64,000 bases of DNA, from NCBI RefSeq assembly GCF_009604455.1, contig NZ_WEGL01000010.1, positions 248,001 through 312,000 of the forward strand. The letters are read 5' to 3'. A model generated the notes under the pieces. The model made no database searches. It worked only from the letters and a program-made list of their open reading frames with translations, and was not told the origin of the DNA. Below, piece after piece: positions 41,695 to 50,844 of the stretch (the stretch's first letter is position 1; the number at the start of each line of letters is the position of its first letter). Position numbers and translations under genes: made by a program. The stretch comes from Streptomyces sp. RB17. Lineage in GTDB: Bacteria; Actinomycetota; Actinomycetes; Streptomycetales; Streptomycetaceae.

Positions 41695-41927
41695 GGCCCA
41701 CCCGACGGCTCAGCCCGTTCGGTGCCCTCGTCCGGGCTCTCCTCCGGCTCCGTCTCGGCGGGCGGTGGCTCCGGCAGGCGGATGACCGCCTTCCCGGAGG
41801 CCAGGTCTATCGGGCCCCGGCCGGGGTCGTTGTCGCCCACGTCCTCGCGGGTCAGCTCCAGGCGGTTCTGTTCGTCCCGGGTGTGTTTGCGACCGGGTGC
41901 GAACAGTTCCTCGAAGGCGTTGAACAC
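41691..41927 (-). CDS. DUF6191 family small protein
   Basis: A 78-aa protein starting MFNAFEELFAPGRKHTRDEQ and continuing NRLELTREDVGDNDPGRGPI. This matches the small DUF6191 family common in streptomycetes; I know no function for it. The C terminus is Pro/Glu-rich and probably unstructured. The ATG at 41927 has a GGGGG site. Its stop overlaps the stop of the convergent lipoprotein gene by 4 bp. Confidence 0.75.
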   Translation of the reverse strand: MFNAFEELFAPGRKHTRDEQNRLELTREDVGDNDPGRGPIDLASGKAVIRLPEPPPAETEPEESPDEGTERAEPSGGP

Positions 41928-41973
41928 AGCCCCCCCGCTTTCTCCCCCTTGTGGCTTTTCTCCAGCGTAGGTC

Positions 41974-44900
41974 TCAGCCCGCCGATCCGGCAGTGAGCGT
42001 GTCGGCCGGGAACAGCCCCAGCCGGTGCGCCACCGCCGCCGCCTCGCCCCGGCCGGAGACGCCGAGCTTGCTCAGGATGTTGGACACGTGGACGCTCGCG
42101 GTCTTCGGGGAGATGAACAGCTCCTCGGCGATCTGACGGTTGGTGCGGCCGGCGGAGACCAGGCGCAGCACGTCCCGCTCCCGGCTGGTGAGGCCGAGGG
42201 CCGCGGCCGGATCGGTGGAGCCGAGGGCCTGCCGGGGCGCCCGGGTCAGCGTGAGGCGGGCCCGCTGGGCGAGCCGGGCGACGGCGTCGGCGAGGGACCG
42301 GGCGTCGAGGTGGGCGGCGACCGCCGCGGCCAGCCGGAGCAGCTCCACCGCGCGGTCGCGTTCGTCGTCGCCGCCGTCGGCCAGGAGTGCTCCGGCGAGG
42401 CGGTGGCGGACCCGGGCGAGCTCGTAGGGGCGGTCCAGGCACTCGAAGGCGGTGACGACCGGCGACCAGTCGTCGGCGGTGTCCATGCCCTCCGCACGGC
42501 GCAGCTCGGCGCGGGTCCACCGGTCGTAGGCCTGCCAGAGCGGGGCGCCGGTGGTGAGACCGCGTACGGCTGCGCGCAGCCGGTCGAGGATCTCGGCGCG
42601 CCCGGGCTCGGCGGCGGGCAGGGTGCGGGCCTCGGCCTCCGCGGTGGCGGCGGCGCGCAGCAGCGGCCAGCCGTAGCGCTGGGTGCCGGGTGGGAAGCCG
42701 TCGTCCAGGGCCCGGAGCAGTTCGGCGCGGGCGTCGGCGATACGGCCCTCCTCGGCGGCGACGCCGAGGGCTACCCGGGCCAGCGGCAGGTAGTGCTGGG
42801 GCATGGGGTCGTGGGTGCCGTAGTGGGCGCGGGCGGCGGCGAGTTGGCGGCCCGCCTCGGCGAGGTCACCGCGGGCCAGGGCGAGGTGCGCGAGCCGCAG
42901 GGCGCCCTGTCCGCGAGGCTTGGCGCTGTGGCCCACCCGGGTCGCGTCGGCGGCGGTCTCGGCGGCCTCCGCCCAGTCGCCGAGCGCGTAGAGCGCCTCG
43001 GACAGGTTGCCCCGTATCCAGGACTCGGAGTCCAGCAGTCCGTGGGTGCGGGCGAAGGCGATGCCCTCGCGCAGGAGGGGAACGGCCTCCCGGTCCTGGC
43101 CGATGCTCTGCAGCTGGGAGGGCAGGTTCACATACGCCCGGCCCGCGACCTGGTGCACGCCCTCCGCGAGGGTGTCGTGCAGCACCCGCCGCAACTCCGC
43201 CAATCCGGTCTCGGTGTCGCCCGCGTCCACCTCGAGGCAGCCGAGGGTGAGCCGGGCGTGCAGTTCGATGTCACGGGCGCCGACCATGCGCGCGTACTCC
43301 ACGGCACGCTCGGCGGCGGCGAAGGCGTCGGGTCCGGGCCGGTGCAGCATGGACCAGTTGGCGGCGAGGGCCAGCACCTCGGCGTGCACCTCGGACGGCG
43401 GCAGGCCCCGCACCAGGTCCTGCGCGGTGGCCAGTTCCTGCCGGCCGTCGCCGCGGCCCTGGGCCTGCACCAGCCGGGAGCGCTGGATCCAGAACCAGGC
43501 GGCGCGCAGGGGGTCGGGCTCCTCCTCCAGGAGGCGCAGTGCCCGCTTGGTGATCTTCAGCGCGCGTTCGCGTTCCCCGCCGAACCGGCCCGCCACCGCC
43601 GCCTCGGCCATCAGGTCGAGGTAGCGCAACGGGGCGGTGGCCGGGTCGCAGCCGCACGGAGGGTAGACCTCCGTGTAGTCCACCGGGCGCAGGGCGGAGC
43701 GCACCTCCTCCGGGACGCCGTCCCACACCTCCATCGCCCGCTCCAGGAGCCCGAGTTGCTCGGTGTAGGCGTGCCTGCGGCGGGCCACGACGGAGGCGTC
43801 CAGGACGGCGGGCAGGGCCTTGGCGGCGTCGTGGGCGTGGTACCAGTAGCTGGCGAGGCGCATCACGCGCGCGTCGGCCGGGACGAGCGTGGGGTCGGCC
43901 TCCAGGGCTTGGGCGTAGCGGCGGTTGAGCCGGGAGCGTTCGCCGGGCAGCAGGTCGTCGGCGACGGCCTCGCGGACCAGGGAGTGCCGGAAGCGGTAGC
44001 CGTCGCCGGCCGGGGTGACGGTGAGCATGTTGGCGCCGACGGCGGCCCGCAGCGCCTCGATGAGGTCGTCCTCGCCGAGCTGGGCGACGGCGGCGATCAG
44101 CCGGTACTCCACGGTGGAGCCGCCCTCGGCGACGACCCGGGCGACCCGCTGGGCGCTCTCGGGCAGCGCCTCGACCCGGACCAGGAGCAGGTCGCGCAGG
44201 GAGTCGGTGAGGCCGGTGCAGCAGCCGTCGCAGGCGGCGACGGCGAGTTCCTCGACGAAGAAGGCGTTGCCGTCGGAGCGTTCGAAGATCTCGTCCACCT
44301 GCGCGGGGTCCGGTTCGGCGGCGAGGATGCCGGCGATCTGGCGGCCCACCTCCTCGCGGGTGAAGCGGGCGAGTTCGATACGGCGGACGGTGCGCAGCCG
44401 GTCGAGTTCGGCGAGCAGGGGGCGCAGCGGGTGGCGGCGGTGGATGTCGTCGGAGCGGTAGCTGGCGAGGACGACGAGCCTGCCTGCGCGCAGGGTACGG
44501 AAGAGGTAGGCGAGGAGATGGCGGGTGGAGGCGTCGGCCCAGTGCAGGTCCTCCAGGACGAGCACCACCGGCCGCTGGTCGGCGACCCGTTCCAGCAGCC
44601 GGGCGGTGAGTTCGAACAGGCGGGCCATGCCCTGCTCGTCGTGGCGGCCGGCGCCGGCCTCGCCCAGGTCGGGCAGGAGGCGGGCCAGTTCCTCCTCCTG
44701 GCCCTGGGCGGCGGCGGCGAACTCCTCGGGCAGGGCGTCGCGCAGGGCGCGCAGCGCGGTGGAGAAGGGCGCGAACGGCAGCCCGTCGGCGCCGATCTCC
44801 ACGCAGCCGCCGACGGCCACGACCGCGTGCCGGCCGGCGGCCGTGGCGAACTCCTCGACGAGGCGGGTCTTGCCGACCCCGGCCTCACCGCCGAGCAGCA

Positions 44901-45015
44901 GCGCCTGGGGCTCGCCGGCGCGGGCGCGGGCGAGCGCGTCGTTCAAGGTGTCCAGCTCGTCGGTGCGGCCGACGAACACGGGGCTCACGGACCTGGTCTC
45001 CACGGGCCCGAGCAT
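41974..45015 (-). CDS. Large ATP-binding LuxR-family regulator (LAL)
   Basis: A 1013-aa MalT-like STAND regulator. Residues about 15-300 form an AAA ATPase with Walker A (LLLGGEAGVGKTRLVEEF) and Walker B (RPVVLVLEDLHWADASTRHL). A long TPR-like helical region follows (about 400-900). The C terminus holds a LuxR helix-turn-helix (LTSRERDVLRLVSAGRTNRQ, then IAEELFISPKTASVHVSNIL). Such proteins activate carbon-utilisation or secondary-metabolite genes on inducer and ATP binding. A cluster of cysteines (ACDGCCTG, near 278) and PPCGCDP (near 445) is notable. The ATG at 45015 is chosen by the domain start; no good ribosome-binding site is visible. The target genes are unknown. Confidence 0.88.
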   Translation of the reverse strand: MLGPVETRSVSPVFVGRTDELDTLNDALARARAGEPQALLLGGEAGVGKTRLVEEFATAAGRHAVVAVGGCVEIGADGLPFAPFSTALRALRDALPEEFAAAAQGQEEELARLLPDLGEAGAGRHDEQGMARLFELTARLLERVADQRPVVLVLEDLHWADASTRHLLAYLFRTLRAGRLVVLASYRSDDIHRRHPLRPLLAELDRLRTVRRIELARFTREEVGRQIAGILAAEPDPAQVDEIFERSDGNAFFVEELAVAACDGCCTGLTDSLRDLLLVRVEALPESAQRVARVVAEGGSTVEYRLIAAVAQLGEDDLIEALRAAVGANMLTVTPAGDGYRFRHSLVREAVADDLLPGERSRLNRRYAQALEADPTLVPADARVMRLASYWYHAHDAAKALPAVLDASVVARRRHAYTEQLGLLERAMEVWDGVPEEVRSALRPVDYTEVYPPCGCDPATAPLRYLDLMAEAAVAGRFGGERERALKITKRALRLLEEEPDPLRAAWFWIQRSRLVQAQGRGDGRQELATAQDLVRGLPPSEVHAEVLALAANWSMLHRPGPDAFAAAERAVEYARMVGARDIELHARLTLGCLEVDAGDTETGLAELRRVLHDTLAEGVHQVAGRAYVNLPSQLQSIGQDREAVPLLREGIAFARTHGLLDSESWIRGNLSEALYALGDWAEAAETAADATRVGHSAKPRGQGALRLAHLALARGDLAEAGRQLAAARAHYGTHDPMPQHYLPLARVALGVAAEEGRIADARAELLRALDDGFPPGTQRYGWPLLRAAATAEAEARTLPAAEPGRAEILDRLRAAVRGLTTGAPLWQAYDRWTRAELRRAEGMDTADDWSPVVTAFECLDRPYELARVRHRLAGALLADGGDDERDRAVELLRLAAAVAAHLDARSLADAVARLAQRARLTLTRAPRQALGSTDPAAALGLTSRERDVLRLVSAGRTNRQIAEELFISPKTASVHVSNILSKLGVSGRGEAAAVAHRLGLFPADTLTAGSAG

Positions 45016-45106
45016 CGCACGAGGCCCGGACGACAGGGCAGCGGTTTTCCACAGGTTCGGTCTGATCGTCGTACCGGTGGCCGGGGCGGTCGCGGCACCG
45101 GACGGA

Positions 45107-45143
45107 AGGGTCGTACGACTGGGATGGGCAGTCGTACGACCCT
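45107..45143. repeat. 15-bp perfect inverted repeat upstream of the LAL regulator
   Basis: AGGGTCGTACGACTG and its exact inverse flank a 7-nt spacer. Each arm itself contains the palindrome GTCGTACGAC. It lies 92 bp before the LAL start and 79 bp after the stop of the small protein on the same strand. It could be that gene's terminator or an operator pair; the self-palindromic arms favour an operator. Confidence 0.6.
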
Positions 45144-45221
45144 GGTCCGGCAGGTCCTCCCTAAGGCGGCCGGCCCCCGTACGGTCACCTTCCGGCCCGG
45201 CCCCGTCCGTAGGTCCGGTGG

Positions 45222-45413
45222 TCACGCGGTGCGCGGGGTCCGGTGCGGGCGGGGCCGGTCGGTATGGGACTCGGCGAGCGCGCCGGCGTGGCCGGCGGAG
45301 CCCTCGCGGCGGGCGGCGCGGCGGGCCCGGGCGACCTCGCGGGCCAGGCGCGCACGCTCGGCCTCGTGGATCAGCTCGGCGGAGCGCACCTTGTGGTACT
45401 CGAACTCGATCAT
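45222..45413 (-). CDS. Small conserved basic protein, 63 aa
   Basis: A 63-aa protein beginning MIEFEYHKVRSAELIHEAER and continuing ARLAREVARARRAARREGSA. It is a strongly charged single helix, with a His/Arg/Pro-rich tail. The ATG at 45413 has a good GAAGGAC site 6 nt away, and codon use is normal. No known domain; comparable short proteins with the KVRSAELI-type start are frequent in streptomycetes. It may bind nucleic acid, but this is only inferred from charge. Confidence 0.68.
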   Translation of the reverse strand: MIEFEYHKVRSAELIHEAERARLAREVARARRAARREGSAGHAGALAESHTDRPRPHRTPRTA

Positions 45414-45546
45414 GACGTGTCCTTCGGGGAGAGCCGGTGTCGTGCGTCGCCTTCTGCGATGCCTCCACCTTCGTCTCCCAGGGGGTGCGCCACATCGGGA
45501 GAGTTCCGCATCTTGGGGCGGCGTACGGGCCGCACGCACGCGTAAG

Positions 45547-45593
45547 GGGGCCTCAGGGAGTCCGTAAGGTGCTCTCGGATTCCCTAAGGCCCC
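45547..45593 (-). terminator. Terminator of the acidic membrane-protein gene
   Basis: A 13-bp arm (45547-45559) pairs with 45581-45593 with one non-Watson-Crick position, which is a G-U wobble only in the minus-strand transcript. An inner TCCG/CGGA adds 4 bp. It lies 16 bp beyond the stop at 45610. The wobble indicates selection on RNA read leftward. Confidence 0.75.
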
Positions 45594-45609
45594 TGGGACC
45601 TGCGGGTTG

Positions 45610-46221
45610 TCAGCTTGTCGAGGGCAGGGCGAGCAGGGCGTCGGAGTACTTCAGGACGGCCAGCAGCAGGCCGATGACACCGAGCGAGACGCCGGCCCAG
45701 GCGACCGACTTGATCCAGGGCGCCTGCGGGCGGCCGGGCGTGCCGAAAGCGGGCCGGGCGAGCACGACGACACCGGTGAGCAGCGCGGCCAGCGCGAACA
45801 GGCCGGCCCACAGGGCGGTGCTGTGCCAGGCGTCGCCGTAGACCGCCTTGATCTGTTTGGCGACGGTCGCCGTGGAGGAGGTGTGCAGCTGGCCGACGAG
45901 CTGCTGGCGGGCGCCCGCGACGGTGCCGATCCAGCCGCCGCTGAGCGAGACGAATCCCAGCGCGGCCGAGACGACGGCACCGGCGCCCTGCCCGACTCCG
46001 GAGGGCACCTTCTCCTGCGCGGGCTCCTGCTCCTCGGCGGTCTCCTCCTCGGCGGTCTCCCCCTCGACGGCGTCATCCTCGACGGCGTCCGCCTGCCCGG
46101 TGCCGTCCGCACGGGCCTCCGCCTGCGCGGCTTCCTCCTCGGTGCCGGCGGCCTCCACCGCCGTCTCGTCGCCCTGCGCCTCGGTGCCGGCCTTGGCGCC
46201 TTGCTCTGTCTTCGTAGCCAT
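45610..46221 (-). CDS. Membrane protein with acidic N-terminal domain
   Basis: A 203-aa protein. The first 75 residues are almost entirely Glu, Ala, Gly and Asp (about 30 acidic residues) and must be disordered and cytoplasmic. They are followed by three hydrophobic segments: GAGAVVSAALGFVSLSGGWI, ALWAGLFALAALLTGVVVLA and SVAWAGVSLGVIGLLLAVLK. No family recognised. The ATG at 46221 is preceded by AGGGTCCGTAC, giving a weak ribosome-binding site. It lies 35 bp after the acetyltransferase gene on the same strand and may share its transcript. Confidence 0.75.
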   Translation of the reverse strand: MATKTEQGAKAGTEAQGDETAVEAAGTEEEAAQAEARADGTGQADAVEDDAVEGETAEEETAEEQEPAQEKVPSGVGQGAGAVVSAALGFVSLSGGWIGTVAGARQQLVGQLHTSSTATVAKQIKAVYGDAWHSTALWAGLFALAALLTGVVVLARPAFGTPGRPQAPWIKSVAWAGVSLGVIGLLLAVLKYSDALLALPSTS

Positions 46222-46256
46222 GCCCGGCACCGTACGGACCCTCTCTGAGAAGTCCC

Positions 46257-46832
46257 TTAATGATCGTTGTGTGCGGCACGCGCGCGTGCCGCACGCCATT
46301 CGGGGGCCAGCACCGCCCAGATCTCGGTGCTGGTGCGCACGCCCCGGTGCGGATAGTTCTCGCGGAGCACGCCCTCGCGGGTCATGCCGAGCCGGCGGGC
46401 CACGTTGATGCTGGGCTCGTTGGCGGAGGACACCTGCCACTCCACCCGGTGCATGCCGCGCTCCTCGAAGGCCCAGTCCAGCAGCACACGCATGCCCCGC
46501 GTGACCAGCCCGCGCCCCGCCGCCGCCGGTTCCAGCCAGCAGCCCGCCTCGCAGACCCCGCTCGGGGTGTCCCACACCCGGAACAGCAGGCCGCCGACCA
46601 GCTTCCCGTCCAGCCAGATGCCGTGCAGACCGCCGGCGTCGGCGGCGCGCTTGTCGGCGTAGGACTTCAGCCAGGAACGCGCGCCCTCCAGGTCGGACAC
46701 CACGTCCGGCAGTCCGACGTGCCGGCCGATGAACTCCCGCCCCCGGTCGACGTTGGCGAGGACCTCCTCGGCGTGCCAGACCTCCAGGGGCCGCAGCTCG
46801 GCGCCGTCGTCACCCAGGGATATCGCGTACAT
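46257..46832 (-). CDS. GNAT acetyltransferase (RimJ/RimL type)
   Basis: A 191-aa acetyl-CoA-dependent N-acetyltransferase of the ribosomal-protein acetylase subgroup. Recognisable are LRPLEVWHAEEVLANVDRGR, the acetyl-CoA-binding core CEAGCWLEPAAAGRGLVTRG, and the C-terminal VEWQVSSANEPSINVARRLG, then FTREG-type ending (MTREGVLRENYPHRG). Targets could be protein N termini or small amines. The ATG at 46832 lies inside the 3' end of the MMPL gene (23-bp overlap), so the two are translationally coupled. Confidence 0.87.
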   Translation of the reverse strand: MYAISLGDDGAELRPLEVWHAEEVLANVDRGREFIGRHVGLPDVVSDLEGARSWLKSYADKRAADAGGLHGIWLDGKLVGGLLFRVWDTPSGVCEAGCWLEPAAAGRGLVTRGMRVLLDWAFEERGMHRVEWQVSSANEPSINVARRLGMTREGVLRENYPHRGVRTSTEIWAVLAPEWRAARARAAHNDH

Positions 46833-49041
46833 CGCGCTGCTCTTCCTTCCGCAGTTCCGCCACCGAGACCTTCCCGAGCCTCTCATGCGCGGCGCGGCAC
46901 TCGGGCGGCTCGATGCTGACGTGGGGCAGGCGGCGCTCCAGCCAGGCCGGCAGCCACCAGTTGGCGGCGCCGAGCAGATGCATCAGCGCGGGCACGAGGA
47001 GGGTGCGCAGGACGAAGGCGTCCAGGGCGACGGCGGAGGCGAGCCCGATGCCGAACATGGCGATCACGCGGTCGCCGCTGAGGACGAAGGCCAGGAAGAC
47101 CGAGATCATGATGACCGCGGCGGAGTTGATGACCCGGCTGGTCTCGGCGAGGCCGACGCGGACGGCACGCCGGTTGTCGCCGGTCTCCAGCCACTCCTCG
47201 TACATCCGGCTGACCAGGAAGACCTGGTAGTCCATGGAGAGGCCGAAGAGGACGGAGACCATGATCACGGGGAGGAAGGGCTCGATGGGGCCGGCCCGGC
47301 CGAGGCCGAGGAGTTCGCTGCCCCAGCCCCACTGGAAGACGGCGACGACGATGCCGAACGCGGCGGCCACGGCGGCGATGTTCATCACGGCGGCCTTCAG
47401 CGGGATGCCGAGCGAGCGGAACGCGACGAGCAGCAGCAGACAGCCGAGTCCGATGACCGCGGCGACGAACAGCGGCAGTTTGCCGATGATCACACCCGCG
47501 AAGTCGTCGTAGCCGGCGGTGACCCCGCCGACCTGGATGTCGAGCGAGGTGCCGGTCTCCGCGCGCGGCAGCACCTTCGTGCGCAGCCGGTCCACGAGGT
47601 CGCTGGTGTCCTGGGACTGCGGTGCGGAGTCGGGGACGACGGTGAGGTAGGCGGTGCCGCCGCCGGTGTCGTAGGTGGCCGGGGTGACGGAGGCGACGCC
47701 CGGGGTCGCGCGCAGGGTGGTGTCGAGGTTGTCCAGGGCCAGCCGGTCCTCGGCGCCGCCCACGCGCGTCACCAGCGTGAGTGGCCCGTTGACGCCCGGC
47801 CCGAAGCCGTCGGCAAGCAGGTCGTAGGCCTTGCGGGTGGTGGAGGTGCGCGGGTCGTTGCCCTGGTCGGAGGTGCCGAGGTGGAGCGAGAGGGTGGGCA
47901 GCGCGAGCAGCGCGATGACGGCGACGGCGAGCGAGCCGAGCAGCTTGGGGTGGCGTTCGACGAACGCCGACCAGCGGGCGGCGAGACCGGTGGGCAGTTC
48001 CGGGCGCGGCCCGTGCTCGGCGAGCCGGCGCCGCTCGCGGCGGCTGAGGGCCCGCGGGCCGATGTACGACAGCAGGGCGGGCAGCAGGGTGACGGAGGCC
48101 GCGACCGTGAGCAGGACCGTCAGCGAGGCGGCCACGGCGACCCCGTTGAGGAAGCTCAGCCGCAGTATCAACATCCCCAGCAGGGCGATGCACACCGTCG
48201 CACCCGCGAAGACGACCGCGCGTCCGGTGGTGGCCACAGCGTTCACGGCGGCCTCGGTGACGCTCAGGCCGCGTTTCAGTCCGCGCCGGTGTCTGGTCAC
48301 GATGAACAGCGCGTAGTCGATGCCGACGCCGAGGCCGATGAGCATGCCGAGCATGGGCGCGAAGTCGGCGACCGTCATGGCGTGTCCGAGCAGCCCGATG
48401 CCGGAGTAGGCGGTGCCGACGCCGACCAGGGCGGTGGCGATGGGCAGGGCCGAGGCGGCGAGCGAGCCGAAGGCGAGGAACAGCACGACGGCCGCGACGA
48501 GCACGCCGACCACCTCGGCGGTGTGCTCGCGCGGGGACGCGGTGAGCCCTATGGCGCTGCCGCCCAGTTCCACCTGGAGCCGGTCGCCCTCGGCGGCCCT
48601 GGCGGTGCGCACCACGGCCTGCGCCTCGGCCTTGCCGATGTGCTCGGCCTCCTGGGTGAAGGTGACGGTGGCGTAGGCCGTATGCCCGTCGTCGCTGATC
48701 CGGTGCGCGCCCTGACGGCCGTAGGGGCTCGTCACGGTGGCCACGCCGGGCAGCGAGGCGATCCGGTCCAGCGTGCGGGTCATGGTCTGTTCGACGTCGG
48801 CGGACCGGACGGTGCCGGTCCCGGTGTGCCAGACGACGGTGTCGCTGTCGCCGCCCAGGCCCGGGAAGCTCTCCTTGAGCAGATGCGTGGCGCGGCCGGC
48901 CTCGGTTCCGGGGACGTCGTAGGCGTTCGAGTACGACGAACCGGCCACGGCGGCGGCCGAGGTGACCCCGCCGAAGGCCACGAGCCACAGCAGCACGACG
49001 ATCAGCCGATGCCGGACACACCAACGGGCGAGGTCTGCCAC
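46810..49041 (-). CDS. MMPL/RND-family transporter
   Basis: A 743-aa inner-membrane transporter of the MmpL group within the RND superfamily, exporting lipids, siderophores or other hydrophobic compounds. It has twelve predicted TM segments arranged as 1+5+1+5 with two extracytoplasmic domains (about 35-185 and 385-530). Family motifs are GIGVDYALFIVTRHRRGLKR-like (GLGVGIDYALFIV) and VLFGLSMDYQVFLVSRMYEE with the proton-relay aspartates. The GTG at 49041 has GGGAG at 8 nt; upstream frames continue but are AT-rich and uncoded. It is followed directly by the acetyltransferase. Substrate unknown. Confidence 0.9.
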   Translation of the reverse strand: MADLARWCVRHRLIVVLLWLVAFGGVTSAAAVAGSSYSNAYDVPGTEAGRATHLLKESFPGLGGDSDTVVWHTGTGTVRSADVEQTMTRTLDRIASLPGVATVTSPYGRQGAHRISDDGHTAYATVTFTQEAEHIGKAEAQAVVRTARAAEGDRLQVELGGSAIGLTASPREHTAEVVGVLVAAVVLFLAFGSLAASALPIATALVGVGTAYSGIGLLGHAMTVADFAPMLGMLIGLGVGIDYALFIVTRHRRGLKRGLSVTEAAVNAVATTGRAVVFAGATVCIALLGMLILRLSFLNGVAVAASLTVLLTVAASVTLLPALLSYIGPRALSRRERRRLAEHGPRPELPTGLAARWSAFVERHPKLLGSLAVAVIALLALPTLSLHLGTSDQGNDPRTSTTRKAYDLLADGFGPGVNGPLTLVTRVGGAEDRLALDNLDTTLRATPGVASVTPATYDTGGGTAYLTVVPDSAPQSQDTSDLVDRLRTKVLPRAETGTSLDIQVGGVTAGYDDFAGVIIGKLPLFVAAVIGLGCLLLLVAFRSLGIPLKAAVMNIAAVAAAFGIVVAVFQWGWGSELLGLGRAGPIEPFLPVIMVSVLFGLSMDYQVFLVSRMYEEWLETGDNRRAVRVGLAETSRVINSAAVIMISVFLAFVLSGDRVIAMFGIGLASAVALDAFVLRTLLVPALMHLLGAANWWLPAWLERRLPHVSIEPPECRAAHERLGKVSVAELRKEEQRDVRDIPG

Positions 49042-49255
49042 GGACGTGCTCCCAGAAGTGTGATTTGTGGATCTTTGACCGGGAACGATCGTCCATAAAC
49101 TGAACAGCCCGCAAAGAACGTATGAGTAATTGAAGGACACTCTTTCAGGCGAATGTGATCGTTTGCCGTGATGGTGGGCTTATTCACAGGACTGGGAGAG
49201 ACATCACAGGAAACTCCGGCGAACTCTGCAGCGTCATAAGGTTCTTGTAAGCGAA
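49042..49255 (-). promoter_or_regulatory. AT-rich promoter region of the MMPL operon
   Basis: About 210 bp of markedly lower GC than the rest of the window. It contains a near-palindrome GGAACGATCGTCC (49081-49093, with an 8-bp perfect core) and several TA-rich hexamers suitable as -10 boxes. The palindrome is a candidate repressor site for the MMPL-acetyltransferase operon; no regulator gene is adjacent. A start codon extension through this stretch would be possible but shows no coding bias. Confidence 0.4.
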
Positions 49256-49293
49256 CGAGGGGCAGCACACCGGGTTCGGCGTGCTGCCCCTCG
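49256..49293. terminator. gatB terminator
   Basis: A 13-bp perfect stem CGAGGGGCAGCAC/GTGCTGCCCCTCG (49256-49268 with 49281-49293) with a 12-nt loop, 20 bp beyond the gatB stop; it ends the gatCAB operon. Confidence 0.85.
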
Positions 49294-49313
49294 GGATCGT
49301 TCCGCGGTGTCGC

Positions 49314-50828
49314 TCAGCCCTCGCCGACGCCCAGCTTCTCCAGGATCAGCTGCTTGACGCGGGCCGCGTCGGCCTGACCCCGGGTCGCCTTCATGACCGC
49401 GCCGACCAGGGCGCCGGCGGCGGCCACCTTGCCGCCGCGGATCTTGTCCGCGACGCCCGGGTTGCCGGCGATGGCCTCGTCGACGGCGGCGGTCAGCGCG
49501 CCCTCGTCGGAGACGACCTTCAGACCGCGCTTGTCGACGACCTCGTCCGGGGTGCCCTCGCCCGCGAGGACGCCCTCGATGACCTGACGGGCCAGCTTGT
49601 CGTTCAGGTCGCCCTTCGCGACCAGCTCGGTGACCCGGGCCACCTGCGCGGGCGTGATCGCCAGCTCGTCCAGCGCCTTGCCGGACTCGTTGGCGCTGCG
49701 CGCCAGTTCGCCCATCCACCACTTGCGGGCGGAGGCCGCGTCGGCGCCGACGTCGATCGTGGCCACGATCGGGTCCAGCGCGCCGGCGTTGACGATCGCC
49801 TGCATGTCGGTGGCCGAGATGCCCCACTCGGCGAGCAGCCGGGTACGGCGGACCAGCGGCAGCTCGGGCAGGGCCGCGCGGATCTCCTCGACCCACTCGC
49901 GCGAGGGCGCGACGGGCACGAGGTCGGGCTCCGGGAAGTACCGGTAGTCCTCGGCCTCCTCCTTCGTACGACCGGAGGTGGTGCTGCCGGTGTCCTCGTG
50001 GAAGTGGCGGGTCTCCTGGACGACCTTGCCGCCGTCGTTCAGCACGGCGGCGTGCCGCATGACCTCGAAGCGGACCGCGCGCTCCACCGAACGCAGCGAG
50101 TTGACGTTCTTGGTCTCGCTGCGGGTACCGAACTTGTCCGCGCCCTTGGGCATCAGCGACAGGTTCACGTCGCAGCGCATCTGGCCCATCTCCATGCGGG
50201 CCTCGGACACGCCGAGGGCACGGATGACCTCGCGCAGCTCACGGACGTACGCCTTCGCGACCTCGGGAGCACGCTCGCCGGCGCCGACGATCGGCTTGGT
50301 GACGATCTCGATCAGCGGGATGCCGGCGCGGTTGTAGTCGAGCAGCGAGTGCTGCGCGCCGTGGATGCGGCCGGTCGCGCCGCCCACGTGGGTGGACTTG
50401 CCGGTGTCCTCCTCCATGTGGGCGCGCTCGATCTCCACGCGGAAGGTCTCGCCGTCCTCCAGCTGCACGTCGAGGTAGCCGTTGAAGGCGATCGGCTCGT
50501 CGTACTGGGAGGTCTGGAAGTTCTTCGGCATGTCCGGATAGAAGTAGTTCTTCCGGGCGAAGCGGCACCACTCGGCGATCTCGCAGTTCAGCGCGAGACC
50601 GATCCTGATCGCGGACTCGACGCCGGTCTTGTTCATGACCGGGAGCGCGCCGGGCAGGCCGAGGCAGACGGGGCAGGTCTGGGTGTTCGGGTCGGCGCCG
50701 AGCGCCGTCGAACAGCCGCAGAACATCTTGGTCTTGGTGCCGAGTTCGACATGGACCTCGAGGCCCATGACGGGGTCGTACGACGCCAGAGCGTCCTCGT
50801 ACGACACCAGGTCGGTCGTGGTGGTCAC
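49314..50828 (-). CDS. gatB: Asp-tRNA(Asn)/Glu-tRNA(Gln) amidotransferase subunit B
   Basis: A 504-aa tRNA-binding subunit of GatCAB, which makes Gln-tRNA(Gln) and Asn-tRNA(Asn) by ATP-dependent amidation of mischarged tRNA. The kinase-like cradle has MGLEVHVELGTKTKMFCGCS, ADPNTQTCPVCLGLPGALPV (zinc-type cysteines CGC and CPVC) and PLIEIVTKPIV. A helical domain and a C-terminal YqeY-like tail domain complete it (KVAAAGALVGAVMKATRGQA, then DAARVKQLILEKL). The start is GTG at 50828. It ends the gatC-gatA-small protein-gatB operon. Confidence 0.96.
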   Translation of the reverse strand: MTTTTDLVSYEDALASYDPVMGLEVHVELGTKTKMFCGCSTALGADPNTQTCPVCLGLPGALPVMNKTGVESAIRIGLALNCEIAEWCRFARKNYFYPDMPKNFQTSQYDEPIAFNGYLDVQLEDGETFRVEIERAHMEEDTGKSTHVGGATGRIHGAQHSLLDYNRAGIPLIEIVTKPIVGAGERAPEVAKAYVRELREVIRALGVSEARMEMGQMRCDVNLSLMPKGADKFGTRSETKNVNSLRSVERAVRFEVMRHAAVLNDGGKVVQETRHFHEDTGSTTSGRTKEEAEDYRYFPEPDLVPVAPSREWVEEIRAALPELPLVRRTRLLAEWGISATDMQAIVNAGALDPIVATIDVGADAASARKWWMGELARSANESGKALDELAITPAQVARVTELVAKGDLNDKLARQVIEGVLAGEGTPDEVVDKRGLKVVSDEGALTAAVDEAIAGNPGVADKIRGGKVAAAGALVGAVMKATRGQADAARVKQLILEKLGVGEG

Positions 50829-50844
50829 GGTGAAAACTTCCCTC

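Noticed and set aside
42025..45567. 1180-aa plus-strand reading frame opposite the LAL regulator
   Set aside because: No recognisable motif, while the minus strand encodes Walker A/B and a LuxR helix-turn-helix in the same interval.
49042..49268. Extended N terminus of the MMPL protein (frames continue to 49140 and 49268)
   Set aside because: The region is AT-rich without Streptomyces third-position GC bias, and the GTG at 49041 has a good ribosome-binding site directly before a typical MMPL start.
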